From: CALOBA01 sp942491465
GTDB taxonomy: Bacteria; Pseudomonadota; Gammaproteobacteria; Chromatiales; Chromatiaceae
Length of the DNA: 64,000 bases
NCBI GenBank assembly: GCA_942491465.1
Contig: CALOBA010000057.1
Location: 20,730 to 84,729, forward strand
Direction of reading: 5' to 3'
This document shows positions 53,385 to 62,520 of the stretch, one piece after another. Both the position numbers and the translations under genes were made by a program. Under the pieces are notes generated by a model, which saw only the letters and a program-made list of their open reading frames with translations, made no database searches and was not told where the DNA came from. How positions within the stretch are numbered: position 1 is the stretch's first letter; each line of letters starts with the position of its first letter.

Positions 53385-54116
53385 ATGCTCCATTTCGACG
53401 CGGTAGAGAAACGCTACGGCGACGCGACCGCCCTCGCGGGGATCGATCTCGATTGTCCCGAGGGGCAGACCACGGTGCTGATCGGCCCCAGCGGCTGCGG
53501 CAAGTCCACGCTGCTGCGCCTGGCCGCCGGGCTGATCCTGCCCACCACCGGCCGGGTCTGGTTCGAAGGCGCGCCGCTGGCCCCACAGACGCTGCGCGCG
53601 GCAAGACTGCGGATGGGCTACGTGATCCAGGAGGGCGGCCTGTTCCCGCATCTGAGTATCCGTCGCAACGTCACCCTGATGGCGCAGGAGCTGGGCTGGG
53701 ATGGCGCCCGGCGGGAGGCGCGCCTGGCCGAGCTGGCCGAACTGGCCCGGCTGCCGCAGGCGCTGCTGGCGCGCTACCCGCTGGAGCTCTCCGGCGGCCA
53801 GCGCCAGCGCGCGGCGCTGATGCGCGCGCTGATGCTCGACCCGGACCTGCTGCTGCTCGACGAGCCCCTGGGCGCCCTCGACCCCATGGTCCGCGTCGAG
53901 CTGCAGCAAGAGCTGAAGGCCATCTTCCAGCGCCTGGGCAAGACCGTGCTGCTGGTGACCCACGACCTGGCCGAGGCCGTCCACTTCGGCGACCGCCTGG
54001 TGCTGCTGCGCGGCGGGCGGATCATCCAGCTCGGCCCGGCGCCGGACCTGCTCGAGCGCCCGGCCGAGCCCTTCGTCGAGGCCTTCGTCAACGCCCAGCG
54101 CGGGCTGGGGCGCTGA
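53385..54116 (+). CDS. ABC transporter ATP-binding protein, osmoprotectant-type
   Basis: A 243-residue ABC ATPase with Walker A GPSGCGKST, Q-loop YVIQEGGLFPHLSI, signature LSGGQRQRAALMRAL, Walker B LLLLDEPLGALDP and switch His in LLVTHDLAEA. The QEGGLFPHL form and overall length resemble the glycine betaine/choline (OpuCA, OsmV-like) group rather than the longer ProV proteins; no CBS domains follow. Usually such genes are followed by a permease and binding-protein gene, but here the next gene is on the opposite strand, so the partner subunits must lie elsewhere or be lost. Substrate is uncertain. Confidence 0.85.
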   Translation: MLHFDAVEKRYGDATALAGIDLDCPEGQTTVLIGPSGCGKSTLLRLAAGLILPTTGRVWFEGAPLAPQTLRAARLRMGYVIQEGGLFPHLSIRRNVTLMAQELGWDGARREARLAELAELARLPQALLARYPLELSGGQRQRAALMRALMLDPDLLLLDEPLGALDPMVRVELQQELKAIFQRLGKTVLLVTHDLAEAVHFGDRLVLLRGGRIIQLGPAPDLLERPAEPFVEAFVNAQRGLGR

Positions 54117-54165
54117 CCGGCCAGCGGGAGTTCCCGCAGGCGCCGGCGCAGGGCAGGCCTGCCGG

Positions 54166-55371
54166 TCAGCTTGCGGACGGCGCGGCCTGTTCCGAGCCGG
54201 GCCGCGCCGCCCGATCCCCGACCACCAGCGCGATGAAATGGAGCTTGCGCACCACCGCGCGGGGCATGACGAACGGATAGAAGTCCGGCTGGCCGAGGCT
54301 GCGGGCCATCTCGTTGAGGACGGTGACCAGCTCGATCCAGGCGTTGAGCAGCAGCAGGAAGCGCTCGGCGCCGGGGTCGTCGGGGGCGTAGAGGTCGTCG
54401 CGGCAGAACGGGGTGATGGTCAGCTCCAGGTCGGCGGCGTCGAGACCATGGGCGACGGCGGTGTCCAGGCTGTCGAGGATGTGCAGGTAGTGGGCCCAGG
54501 TCTCGGCCCAGTCCTCCCAGGGGTGGCTGCTGGCGTAGGCGCTGATGTGGTGGTTGCGCCACTGCGGCGGCGGGCCGTCGGCGTAGTTGGCCTTGATGGC
54601 CGCGGCGTAGTCGGCGCGCTCGTCCCCGAACAGGCCGCGGAAGGGCTCGAGCCAATGGCTGTCGCGCACCAGCCGGTCCCAGTAGTAGTGGCCGATCTCG
54701 TGGCGGAAGTGTCCGAGCAGCGTCCGGTAGGGCTCGTGCAGCTGGGTGCGGATGCGCGCGCGGGTGGCGTCGTCGGCCTCCTCGATGTTGATGGTGATGA
54801 GCCCGTTGGCGTGGCCGGTCATCACCGGCGGGCCGTCGGCGGTGGTGCGCAGCAGATCGAAGGCCAGGCCGGAGGGATGCTCATCGTCGCGGGGCTCCAC
54901 CGGCAGGCCCATGCCGAGGAGCTGGGAGATCAGACGCCGCTTCTCGGCCTCGATGGCCCGCCACCAGCCGGCGTTGTCGGCGTTGTCGGCGTCGTCGAGG
55001 TCCGGGATGGTGCGGCTCATCCGGCAGGCCAGGCAGAACGGCTCGGGGTCGTCCACCGGGATCATCCAGTTGCAGCCGGCGGGGGAGTCGAAGTTGGCGC
55101 AGCGCCGATAGTCGCCGCGTGCCTCGGCCCCGGCGAGCCGCCACTGGTCCTCGGCGCTGCCGGGCTCGAGGGCACGCAGGTCGCCGAGCAACGGCGCATA
55201 GCCCAACGGCGACTCGCAGCCGAGGCAGCGGCTGTTCAGAAAAAAGATCGCATGGCCGCAGCGGCAGCGGTAGGCACGCTTGCTGCGCGGCGCATGGGCC
55301 GGCGGCTTCCAGCGTTGCTGGAGCTGTTCCAGGAGACCATCGTAGAAGGTGCGTAGCGGTTGTATTGGCAT
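54166..55371 (-). CDS. Putative zinc-binding metallopeptidase with N-terminal zinc ribbon
   Basis: A 401-residue cytoplasmic protein. An N-terminal zinc ribbon (CRCGHAIFFLNSRCLGC, about residues 36-52) is followed by a cysteine-bearing segment (WMIPVDDPEPFCLACRMSR). The protease motif HEIGH lies at about 219-223 in LGHFRHEIGHYYWDRLV, with downstream acidic and aromatic residues in HPWEDWAETWAHYLH that probably supply the third zinc ligand. This layout is that of the family annotated as putative zinc-binding metallopeptidase (zinc-ribbon plus Peptidase_Mx). Substrates are unknown. The ATG at 55371 gives the conserved N-terminus; no clear ribosome site. A TauE-like gene lies 81 nt upstream on the same strand. 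Confidence 0.82.
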   Translation of the reverse strand: MPIQPLRTFYDGLLEQLQQRWKPPAHAPRSKRAYRCRCGHAIFFLNSRCLGCESPLGYAPLLGDLRALEPGSAEDQWRLAGAEARGDYRRCANFDSPAGCNWMIPVDDPEPFCLACRMSRTIPDLDDADNADNAGWWRAIEAEKRRLISQLLGMGLPVEPRDDEHPSGLAFDLLRTTADGPPVMTGHANGLITINIEEADDATRARIRTQLHEPYRTLLGHFRHEIGHYYWDRLVRDSHWLEPFRGLFGDERADYAAAIKANYADGPPPQWRNHHISAYASSHPWEDWAETWAHYLHILDSLDTAVAHGLDAADLELTITPFCRDDLYAPDDPGAERFLLLLNAWIELVTVLNEMARSLGQPDFYPFVMPRAVVRKLHFIALVVGDRAARPGSEQAAPSAS

Positions 55372-55452
55372 GGAAGATCGGTATTGGAAGTGGATTCGGC
55401 AGTCTGCACCGCCAAGCGACAACGATGCCGTCGCGTGGGCGGGCGTCTCGGT

Positions 55453-56139
55453 TCAGCCGCCGCCGGCCGCCCGCGCCAGCAGCAGCATGCCGGCCAACAG
55501 CACCAGCGCCAAGACCAGCCGCCGATAGTCGTGCTCGCCGAGCCGGCGGTACAGCCGCCCGCCCGCGAGCGCACCGCCCAGCAGCACCGGCAGGGACCAG
55601 AGCGCCAGCACCAGCACCTGGCCCGTCAGCAGCCCGCCCGCGCCCTGGGCCGCGGCCGTCAGGCCGCCGGAGAACAGAAAGAACAGCGTCAGCGTCGCCT
55701 TCTGGCGATCGCTGCCCCATTCCGGGTGGGCGCCGACATGCAGGATCACCGGCGGTCCGTTGGTGCCGTAGGCGGCGCCCAGGGCGCCGGACAGCATGCC
55801 GATGGCCAGACGGCGCTCGCGCAGCCAGCGCCCGCGGGGCTGACGGCCACTCAGCGACAGCAGCGCGAATATGATCAGAAACAGTCCGAGCAGGCCGAGC
55901 ACCAGGGCCTCGGGGGCGCGGATCAGGAACCACAGGCCCGCCGGGAGCCCGAGCAGATAGCCCAACAGCAGCCACCCGAGGCGCACCCCGGGCACGGCAT
56001 GATGCAGGTGCAGCAGGTTCAGCAGCGAGACGACCACGCCGAGCAGGACCACCAGCGGCACCAGCGTCGCCACCGGCAGCACCATCGCCAACAGCGGCAC
56101 CGCCACCAGCGCCAAGCCGAAGCCGGCCAACCCCTGCAC
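55453..56139 (-). CDS. TauE/SafE-family sulfite/organosulfonate exporter (N-terminus unresolved)
   Basis: An integral membrane protein of the TauE/SafE family, which moves sulfur oxyanions or organosulfonates. Visible hallmarks are LAGFGLALVAVPLLAMVLP and the second-half repeat GALGAAYGTNGPPVILH. From the GTG at 56139 the protein has 228 residues, but this cuts the first helix: the frame continues upstream to about 56195 and encodes a family-like start (LIPDHLPAILAVVALAGLVQ) without any ATG, GTG or TTG. Either a non-standard codon is used, or a frameshift or sequence error has removed the start; an ATG in another frame lies at 56269. Sulfur export would fit a sulfur oxidiser. Confidence 0.78.
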   Translation of the reverse strand: MQGLAGFGLALVAVPLLAMVLPVATLVPLVVLLGVVVSLLNLLHLHHAVPGVRLGWLLLGYLLGLPAGLWFLIRAPEALVLGLLGLFLIIFALLSLSGRQPRGRWLRERRLAIGMLSGALGAAYGTNGPPVILHVGAHPEWGSDRQKATLTLFFLFSGGLTAAAQGAGGLLTGQVLVLALWSLPVLLGGALAGGRLYRRLGEHDYRRLVLALVLLAGMLLLARAAGGG

Positions 56140-56499
56140 CAGGCCGGCGAGGGCAACAACGGCGAGGATGGCGGGGAGGTGATCGGGGATGAGGGACAGC
56201 AGGTTGGACCTTCGAGGACGATGGCGCGCGCATCCCGCGGGCGGATGCGCGCGTGGTGGGCCGCATCATACCCCAAGCGATCCGTCGCCTCCGGTGCCCG
56301 GCGGGACCAACGGCCGCAGGGCCGATCTAGGCAATTGCAACGCCGGGCCGCGCGGCGCGGCGCATGCGGTCGACAAGCCTGCCGTCTCGGAGCCTGTCAT
56401 CGTGCGGTCATCGATGCTGGGTACCCTGCAGTCCCCCCACGCGGCCATGACCCAGGTCAAAACCGCCCACAGAAACCGTTATCTGAAGAGGAGACATCG
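56140..56499. other. 360-bp divergent intergenic region
   Basis: Lies between the TauE-like gene (minus) and the phytase-like gene (plus). It contains the possible N-terminal extension of the TauE-like protein up to about 56195, a GC-rich inverted stretch around 56225-56255 (GCGCGCATCC / GGATGCGCGC), and the AAGAGGAG ribosome site of the next gene. No other signal was recognised. Confidence 0.55.
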
Positions 56500-58809
56500 A
56501 TGCGCAAGCCTTGTCCTCACTCCGATCAGCCGGGCGGCTCGCCGGCCATGCGGATGCCGATCGCGATTGCGATCACGGCCGCCGGCCTGCTCGCAAATCC
56601 GGTGGCCGCCGATCAGTTCCATCACATCGCCACCTTCGACGTCAACGACAACGACACCCAAGTCGCCGAGATCGTCGACGCGGTCCCGAACGGCAATTGG
56701 CTGGTCTACACCGACAGCGCAACCGGGGCGATCGGCATTGTCGACATCCGTGACTCCGACAACCCTCAGGGCGCCGGCCATGTAGACGTTGGCGGCGAGC
56801 CCACCAGCGTCGCCATGCTTACCGGGCGTTATGCGCTGGTGGGGGTCAATACCTCGCCCGCAGACGCGGAGGATGCGGCTCCGACCCGCAGCGGACACCT
56901 GGCGGTGGTCAACATCGCGCGCGGCAGCGTCGCCCGCACCATCGACCTGAACGGCCAGCCGGACTCGATCGCGATCTCCCCGGACCGGCGCTACGCCGCC
57001 ATCGTCGTGGAGAACGAGCGCAATGAGGACAACAACGGCGGCCTCATCCCGCAGGACCCGCCCGGCTCACTGGTGGTCATCCGGTTGGGCCGGCAGTATC
57101 GCGACTGGGAGGTGAGCACGGTCGACCTGACCGGGCTGGCAGACATTGCCCCGGGTGACCCCGAGCCCGAATTCGTCGATATCAACAGCCTCAACCAGGC
57201 CGTCGTGACCCTGCAGGAGAACAACCACATCGTCGTGGTCGACCTGACCGACGGCTCCGTCGTCAACCACTTCTCCGCCGGCATGACCACCGTCGACAAC
57301 ATCGACGCCACCGAGGAGAAGATCGGTCCCCAAGAAAGCGGTCTGATCATCTTCAACGAGACCCGCACCAAGCGGCGTGAGCCCGACGCGGTGACCTGGA
57401 TCGATGACCGGCATTTCGCGACAGCGAACGAAGGCGACTACGAAGACGCCACCGGGGAGGAAGGCGGCAGCCGCGGCTTCACGGTCTTCAACGTCAACGG
57501 CAGCGTCGTCTATGAGTCCGCCGAGTCCTTTGAGCACGCCTCCGCTAGGGCTGGTCACTACAACGAAGGCCGTTCGGCGAACAAGGGCGGCGAGCCCGAG
57601 TCGGCGGAATTCGGCGTCTTCGGCGCCGACTTCCCGCTGCTGTTCGTCGGCGCCGAGCGCGCGAACATCGTCGGCGTCTATACCGTCGACCAGCCCGGCA
57701 CCCCGGTGCTGCAACAACTGCTGCCCACGGGCATCGGCCCCGAGGGCATCAAGGCCATCCCGCAGCGCGACCTGCTCGCGGTGGCCTCGGAGACGGAGGC
57801 GGACGGCATCCCGTCGATGATCACGCTCTACCGCTACGGCCTCGGCGATCAGGGCGTTGAGCGGGTCATCCCGCCCGTGTATCCGCAGATCGAGAGCGCC
57901 GATGACCCGGCCGTGAACGTCGTTCCCGTCAGCACGCCGCCGATCCCCTGGGTGGCGCTGTCCGGCCTGACCGGCCACCCGACCGACCCGGACCTGCTCT
58001 ATGCGGTCAGCGACTCGTTCCTCGCACAGGGCTATATCTACGCCATCGACATCAGCACGGAGCCGGCCTTGATCGTCGAGCGCATCGCCGTCGGCGATGC
58101 GGACGGCATGCTGGACTTGGAAGGCATCGCCATCGCCCCAAACGGCGGCTTCATTCTCGCCTCCGAAGGCCGCGCCGACGGCAGCCGTCCGAACGAGATC
58201 CTCAAGGTCGCCCCCGACGGGACGATCCGCAATCGGATAACGCTGCCGCCGGCCCTGGTCGTCAACGCCACCAACAACGGCTTCGAGGGCGTCGCGGTGA
58301 CCGGCGACGACAGGCTGGAGTATCTCTATGCGGTGGTGCAGCGGGAATGGGCCGATGATACCGTCGGCCTGGTAAAGATCGCCCGCTACGAGGTCGCCGC
58401 CCGCAGCTGGACCTTCGTCCACTACCCCATGGAGACGCTGAGCGATATGCAGTCGGGCGGTTGGGTTGGGCTCTCGGAGATCACCCGCATGCCGAACGGC
58501 AACTTCGCGATCATCGAGCGCGACAACCTGCTCGGCCCCTCGGCAGAGATCAAACGTCTCTACGAGGTAGACCTTGGCAGCGCCGACTTCCGCGTGCTCG
58601 ACGACCCATCCGGGCTGGCTACTGTATCCAAGTCGCTGCTCCTGGACGCGGTGGGCGTGCTGGAGGCCAACAGCATCTGGACGCCGGACAAGCTGGAAGG
58701 TCTGGCCTTCAACGCCGCCGGCGATGCCTATCTGGTGACGGACAACGACGGCCTGGACGATGCCCTAGGACAGACCGTCTTTGTGGGCATCGGCAACCTC
58801 GAAGACTAG
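56500..58809 (+). CDS. Secreted phytase-like esterase with beta-propeller
   Basis: A 769-residue exported protein. A signal peptide (IAIAITAAGLLANPVAA, after a 16-residue basic head) is followed by a beta-propeller like that of choice-of-anchor-I/alkaline-phosphatase proteins (about 40-460; ISPDRRYAAIVVENERNED). The C-terminal half (about 480-765) is an esterase-like phytase domain with DLEGIAIAPNGGFILASEGR, GFEGVAVTGDD and KLEGLAFNAAGDAYLVTDND. Such proteins are thought to hydrolyse phosphate esters outside the cytoplasm, but activity is untested for most. The ATG has a strong AAGAGGAG site 6 nt upstream; the longer open frame upstream reads through the promoter region and is not used. The gene stands alone. 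Confidence 0.85.
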   Translation: MRKPCPHSDQPGGSPAMRMPIAIAITAAGLLANPVAADQFHHIATFDVNDNDTQVAEIVDAVPNGNWLVYTDSATGAIGIVDIRDSDNPQGAGHVDVGGEPTSVAMLTGRYALVGVNTSPADAEDAAPTRSGHLAVVNIARGSVARTIDLNGQPDSIAISPDRRYAAIVVENERNEDNNGGLIPQDPPGSLVVIRLGRQYRDWEVSTVDLTGLADIAPGDPEPEFVDINSLNQAVVTLQENNHIVVVDLTDGSVVNHFSAGMTTVDNIDATEEKIGPQESGLIIFNETRTKRREPDAVTWIDDRHFATANEGDYEDATGEEGGSRGFTVFNVNGSVVYESAESFEHASARAGHYNEGRSANKGGEPESAEFGVFGADFPLLFVGAERANIVGVYTVDQPGTPVLQQLLPTGIGPEGIKAIPQRDLLAVASETEADGIPSMITLYRYGLGDQGVERVIPPVYPQIESADDPAVNVVPVSTPPIPWVALSGLTGHPTDPDLLYAVSDSFLAQGYIYAIDISTEPALIVERIAVGDADGMLDLEGIAIAPNGGFILASEGRADGSRPNEILKVAPDGTIRNRITLPPALVVNATNNGFEGVAVTGDDRLEYLYAVVQREWADDTVGLVKIARYEVAARSWTFVHYPMETLSDMQSGGWVGLSEITRMPNGNFAIIERDNLLGPSAEIKRLYEVDLGSADFRVLDDPSGLATVSKSLLLDAVGVLEANSIWTPDKLEGLAFNAAGDAYLVTDNDGLDDALGQTVFVGIGNLED

Positions 58810-58942
58810 GCACGTCCAGCCGGCCCAAGGGCGTCTATGGACGCCCGGGGGCCGGGCCACCGGGCTCGCCCAGTCTCGGACCGAGCGGCTGTGTCTGTCC
58901 AAGGCGCAGCAGGCCGTTGCTCGGCCCAACCGCGGCGTCGGT

Positions 58943-60100
58943 TCAGCGCGGCACTGCCCCTGCCGCAACCCGGGCTCCCCCATGCTGCGCCCGCAGCGCT
59001 TGGGCCAGCTGGTGCACCGTCATGGCGTAATAGGTGCTGTTGTTGTAGCGGGTGATGACGTAGAAGTTCTTCAGGCCCACCCAGTATTCGTAGCCGCTGC
59101 CCACATCCAGCCGCAGCAGGCTCACCGGCTCCTTATCCTTCAGCGCGGCGGCGGGCAGGATACCGCCGGCCTTCAGCTCGCCGATCCGGTAGCTGGACTT
59201 GAAGCCGGTCTCCATCGTCCCCGGCGGCGCCTGGCGCGCGCTCGCCCGCACCGCGATCGGCCGCCCGCTCTGCCAGCCGTGGGAGGCGAAATAGTTGGCG
59301 ACGCTGCCGATGGCGTCATCCGCATCCCAGAGGTCGCGCCGGCCGCTGTTGTCGAAGTCCACCGCATACGCGTGGTAGCTCGACGGCATGAACTGCCCCA
59401 GCCCCATGGCCCCGGCAAACGAGCCCACCGGGCGCATCGGATCGAAGCCCTCATCGCGGGCCATGACCAGAAACTGCTCCAGTTCGTCGGAAAAGAAGGC
59501 CGAGCGCCGCGGGTAGTCGAAGGCGAGCGTGGACAGGGCATCGACGATGCGGTGCTTGCCCATGTAGCCGCCCCAGTGGGTCTCGATGCCGAGGATGGCG
59601 ACGATATACTCCGGCGGCACCCCGTATTGCTTCGCGGCCCGGTTCAGCGTCTGCTCGTGCCGACGCCAGAAGGCCGTGCCCTTGCTCAGGTTCGCGCTGG
59701 TGATGTGCTTGGCGCGATACCGGCTCCAGGCCCCGGTGGGACCGGTGGAGCGCCGCGACGACGGCTGCCATTGGCGGTCCATGTACTTCAGTATCCACGG
59801 ATCACGCTGCACCCCGGAGAACACCCGCACCAACTCGGCGCGGCTGAAGCCCTGCTGGCTCATGCGATCGATGAACCGCTCCACATCGGCGCGGCCGGCA
59901 TAGTCGCCGCTGACCAGCCGCGGGCCGGTGCTGCTGGCCCGGCGCGGCCGGCGCGGCGCAGGCCGGCCATCGGTGGCGAGCGCGGCAAAGCCGCCGTCGG
60001 CAGCGGCGGCGGCGGGCGGCGGCTCCCGCGTCGGCTTCGAGCCGCAGCCAAGCAGCAGCAGACAGGCCATGGGCAGGATCAGCGCGCGGAATGGGTGCAT
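58943..60100 (-). CDS. mltB: Membrane-bound lytic murein transglycosylase B
   Basis: A 385-residue lipoprotein with lipobox LLLLGCG (Cys at about residue 19), followed by a Pro/Ala-rich linker. The catalytic domain has the MltB/Slt35 signature AILGIETHWGGYMGKHRI with the acid Glu, FSDELEQFLVMARDEGFDP, GAMGLGQFMPSSY and a calcium-loop-like segment VDFDNSGRRDLWDADDAIGS. It cleaves the MurNAc-GlcNAc bond to anhydro-muropeptides on the outer-membrane inner face. Length is as expected. Start chosen to give the lipoprotein signal. A GGGCGTC hairpin at 58826-58845 lies downstream. It is 58 nt downstream of ridA on the same strand. Confidence 0.93.
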   Translation of the reverse strand: MHPFRALILPMACLLLLGCGSKPTREPPPAAAAADGGFAALATDGRPAPRRPRRASSTGPRLVSGDYAGRADVERFIDRMSQQGFSRAELVRVFSGVQRDPWILKYMDRQWQPSSRRSTGPTGAWSRYRAKHITSANLSKGTAFWRRHEQTLNRAAKQYGVPPEYIVAILGIETHWGGYMGKHRIVDALSTLAFDYPRRSAFFSDELEQFLVMARDEGFDPMRPVGSFAGAMGLGQFMPSSYHAYAVDFDNSGRRDLWDADDAIGSVANYFASHGWQSGRPIAVRASARQAPPGTMETGFKSSYRIGELKAGGILPAAALKDKEPVSLLRLDVGSGYEYWVGLKNFYVITRYNNSTYYAMTVHQLAQALRAQHGGARVAAGAVPR

Positions 60101-60158
60101 AGGTCTTCCCGGGGTTGTTGGTGAGTTCGATTGGGCGCAGGCGATGGGCTGCCTGGCG

Positions 60159-60554
60159 CTACCCTTGGCCGGCGCCGAGCACCATGACCGCATCCATCTC
60201 CACCGCCGCGCCCTTGGGCAGCGCGGCGACGCCGACGGCGGCACGGGCCGGATAGGGCGGGGCGAAATACTCGGCCATCACCTGATTGACCAGCGCGAAA
60301 TGGGCCAGATCGGTCAGGAAGATGTTGAGCTTGACCACATCCGCCAGATCCCCGCCGGCGGCCTGGGCGACGGCGCGCAGGTTGTCGAAGACACGGCGGA
60401 TCTGCGCCTCCATGTTCCCGTCCACCAGGGCCATGGTCTCCGGAACCAATGGGATCTGACCCGAAAGATAGACGGTATCGCCGCTGCGCACGGCCTGGGA
60501 GTAGGTACCGATGGCCTCCGGGGCGCGGTCGGTCTGGATGATCTGCTTGGGCAT
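60159..60554 (-). CDS. ridA: RidA family imine/enamine deaminase
   Basis: A 131-residue protein that hydrolyses reactive 2-aminoacrylate-type enamines. Diagnostic pieces: the N-terminal APEAIGTYSQAV, LSGQIPLVPE, QIRRVFDNLRAVAQAAG and the active-site arginine/glutamate in PARAAVGVAALPKGAAVEMDA. It is cytoplasmic and usually trimeric. ATG at 60554 chosen from the conserved beginning MPKQII. It is followed after 58 nt by mltB; the divergent GT87 gene starts 135 nt upstream. Often found near spoT, which is not in this window. Confidence 0.94.
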   Translation of the reverse strand: MPKQIIQTDRAPEAIGTYSQAVRSGDTVYLSGQIPLVPETMALVDGNMEAQIRRVFDNLRAVAQAAGGDLADVVKLNIFLTDLAHFALVNQVMAEYFAPPYPARAAVGVAALPKGAAVEMDAVMVLGAGQG

Positions 60555-60688
60555 AAACGGCTCTCCGAATATCGTTTGGGATACGGTTGGTGCAGCGCCA
60601 CTTCGAGGCACGCCCTCAAGGGTCGATACTATCGTTCCCGCTGCCGCCTTGCCTGCAAAATCTTCGACGCGCCACCGCCGACGACACC

Positions 60689-62038
60689 ATGATCTCCATC
60701 CGACGACACGCCGCCGGGACCATCCCGATCCCGTCCCTGCTGCTTGCGCTCTTGATCTTCGCGCTGATCTCCGCGTCGCTGCCCACGCGCGATATCGATC
60801 TGGATGTCTACTGGAAGGCGGCTCAGCGCGTCTATCAGCTCGATCAGGACCCCTATCCGCGCCAGGCCGCGGACAAGCTGCCGTTTACCTATCCACCGAG
60901 CGCGCTGTTTCTGATCTCCCCCCTCGGCCTGCTCGATCGTCAGGATGCAACGCGGCTCTTCTGGTGGGTCAATCTCGCACTGCTGCCGCTGCTCATGCTG
61001 CTGCTGGTGCAGGATCTGGCACACACCGCCTTACCGACGCCACCATCCCGCCTCGGCCGCGACCCAGCCCTGGGCCCCGACCCGCTCGGGGGACCGGGGC
61101 GGCGTCTGTTGTCCTGGGGCCCGCTCTATATCGCGCTGTTCGGCGGCATCTATCTCAATCTGATCTTCTATCAGATCAACTTTCTGATCCTGCTCTGCAT
61201 CTGGCTGTACTGGCGCCGCATCCGGCTGCAGCGATTGGATCAGGGGGCCGGCGCGGCCCTGGCCCTCGGCTCGGTGGCCAAGCCGCACTATGCCCTGTTG
61301 ATGCTCGGGGCCCTGCTCCAGGGCTCGGGCAGGGGCGGCGCGGGTGCTTGGCGGGCGCCACTGCTCGGGGCGCTGGCCGCCGGCGGGCTCATCCTGGCGC
61401 TCAGCCTGGTTCTGGCCCCCCCCGGAAGCTGGCAGTCCTGGTGGTCCCTGGTGCCCGGCCAGACCAGCTACACCGAGCTGCCGCCGGGTCACAGCAGCAT
61501 CGCCGCCCCCTGGAATCGCAGCATCCCGGGCCAGGTTGCGCGATGCTTCGTTCCCAACAAGTTCAGCGACCTGTTGCTGGACAGTCCGCGCCTGGCCGCC
61601 TGGCTCTCCACCGCGCTGGTGCTCCTGCTCACAGCGATCTCGGCCCGGGTGCTCTACCGCTCCTACGCGCGGTCTCGACGGGCGGCCTTCGACCCCGTGC
61701 GGGTGGACCTGCAGCTCGCGATCCTGTCTGCGGCGATCTTCCTCGCCGCCCCCGCCAGCTGGACCCATCATCTGGTCATGCTGTTGCCCGCCTGCCTGAT
61801 CCTGCTGCGCGACGGCGTGCTCGATCCCCGCGAGCCCCGGAGCAGCCGCCTCACCGCCGCCCTGGTCCTGCTTGCCATCGCCTGCACCTTCGACGACCTG
61901 ATCGCGCGCGACCTGCGCATGGGCTCCCAGGCCATCATGGGCCTCATGACCGTCGCCGTGGTCGCGCTCTGGCTGTTGTTACTTCAGCGACTTTGGCGGC
62001 TCGATCAGTCGCCGCCACCAGCGCCGCCGTCCGCCTGA
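60689..62038 (+). CDS. GT87-family polyprenol-phosphate glycosyltransferase
   Basis: A 449-residue integral membrane protein with about ten hydrophobic segments. The N-terminal catalytic acidic motif follows the first helix (TRDIDLDVYWKAAQRVYQLD) and is followed by DPYP and FTYPPSALF, a combination typical of DUF2029/GT87 mannosyltransferases, which transfer a sugar from a polyprenol phosphate on the periplasmic side. Acceptor unknown. The ATG gives the first helix; no good ribosome site, and the frame is open upstream. Its last 60 nt overlap the convergent hypothetical gene. Proline-rich C-terminal tail (SPPPAPPSA). Confidence 0.82.
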   Translation: MISIRRHAAGTIPIPSLLLALLIFALISASLPTRDIDLDVYWKAAQRVYQLDQDPYPRQAADKLPFTYPPSALFLISPLGLLDRQDATRLFWWVNLALLPLLMLLLVQDLAHTALPTPPSRLGRDPALGPDPLGGPGRRLLSWGPLYIALFGGIYLNLIFYQINFLILLCIWLYWRRIRLQRLDQGAGAALALGSVAKPHYALLMLGALLQGSGRGGAGAWRAPLLGALAAGGLILALSLVLAPPGSWQSWWSLVPGQTSYTELPPGHSSIAAPWNRSIPGQVARCFVPNKFSDLLLDSPRLAAWLSTALVLLLTAISARVLYRSYARSRRAAFDPVRVDLQLAILSAAIFLAAPASWTHHLVMLLPACLILLRDGVLDPREPRSSRLTAALVLLAIACTFDDLIARDLRMGSQAIMGLMTVAVVALWLLLLQRLWRLDQSPPPAPPSA

Positions 62039-62443
62039 AGGCTGTTGCGCGGCGGGCAGGTCCACCGGCGGGAGCAGGCTCAGCACCCAGCCCGGCAGCG
62101 GCGGATTGTCGCTGGAGCCGCAGACCACGCCCAGGTTGTGGGGGTCGTAGACCTTGATCATCCGCGGCGTGTCCAGGTCGTCGGCATAGACGATGCCGCA
62201 CAGGCGCTCCTGGTGCTGGGCACGCAGCAGCCGGTCCAGGTCCTCGACGAAGCGCCCGACCCCGTCGGCATCGGCGGGGGCGCACGGCGGCGGCTCGCCG
62301 ACGGTGTACAGATACCAGCCCGCATCGGCGCGCGCACGCACCCGCGCCCAGAGGGCGTCGAGCTGGGTCCAGTGCAGGGCGGAGGTAAAGCGTCCGCGAA
62401 AGGCATCGAGGAAGGGGTCGGCGACAGGGTCCGGTAAGCGCAT
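61979..62443 (-). CDS. Conserved hypothetical protein
   Basis: A 154-residue soluble protein that I do not recognise. It begins MRLPDPVADPFLDAFRGRFT, has an aromatic/acidic core (LWARVRARADAGWYLYTVGE, GRFVEDLDRLLRAQH, CGIVYADDLDTPRMIKVYDP) and ends with a basic tail. The middle looks like a compact alpha/beta domain. GGGAG lies 9 nt upstream of the chosen ATG. It overlaps the convergent GT87 gene by 60 nt and diverges from purC 77 nt away. No transfer signs. Confidence 0.65.
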   Translation of the reverse strand: MRLPDPVADPFLDAFRGRFTSALHWTQLDALWARVRARADAGWYLYTVGEPPPCAPADADGVGRFVEDLDRLLRAQHQERLCGIVYADDLDTPRMIKVYDPHNLGVVCGSSDNPPLPGWVLSLLPPVDLPAAQQPSGGRRRWWRRLIEPPKSLK

Positions 62444-62520
62444 GCTGCAATGCTCCCATAGTCCGTGATCAGGGCTGGTATAGTCGCGGCAGACCCAACC
62501 CCTGCGCAAGTCCAAGTGTC

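Noticed and set aside
54881..56269. A 462-codon minus-strand frame starting at an ATG near the TauE-like gene
   Set aside because: The translation is Arg/Pro/Ala-rich and runs through both the TauE-like and metallopeptidase genes in another frame.
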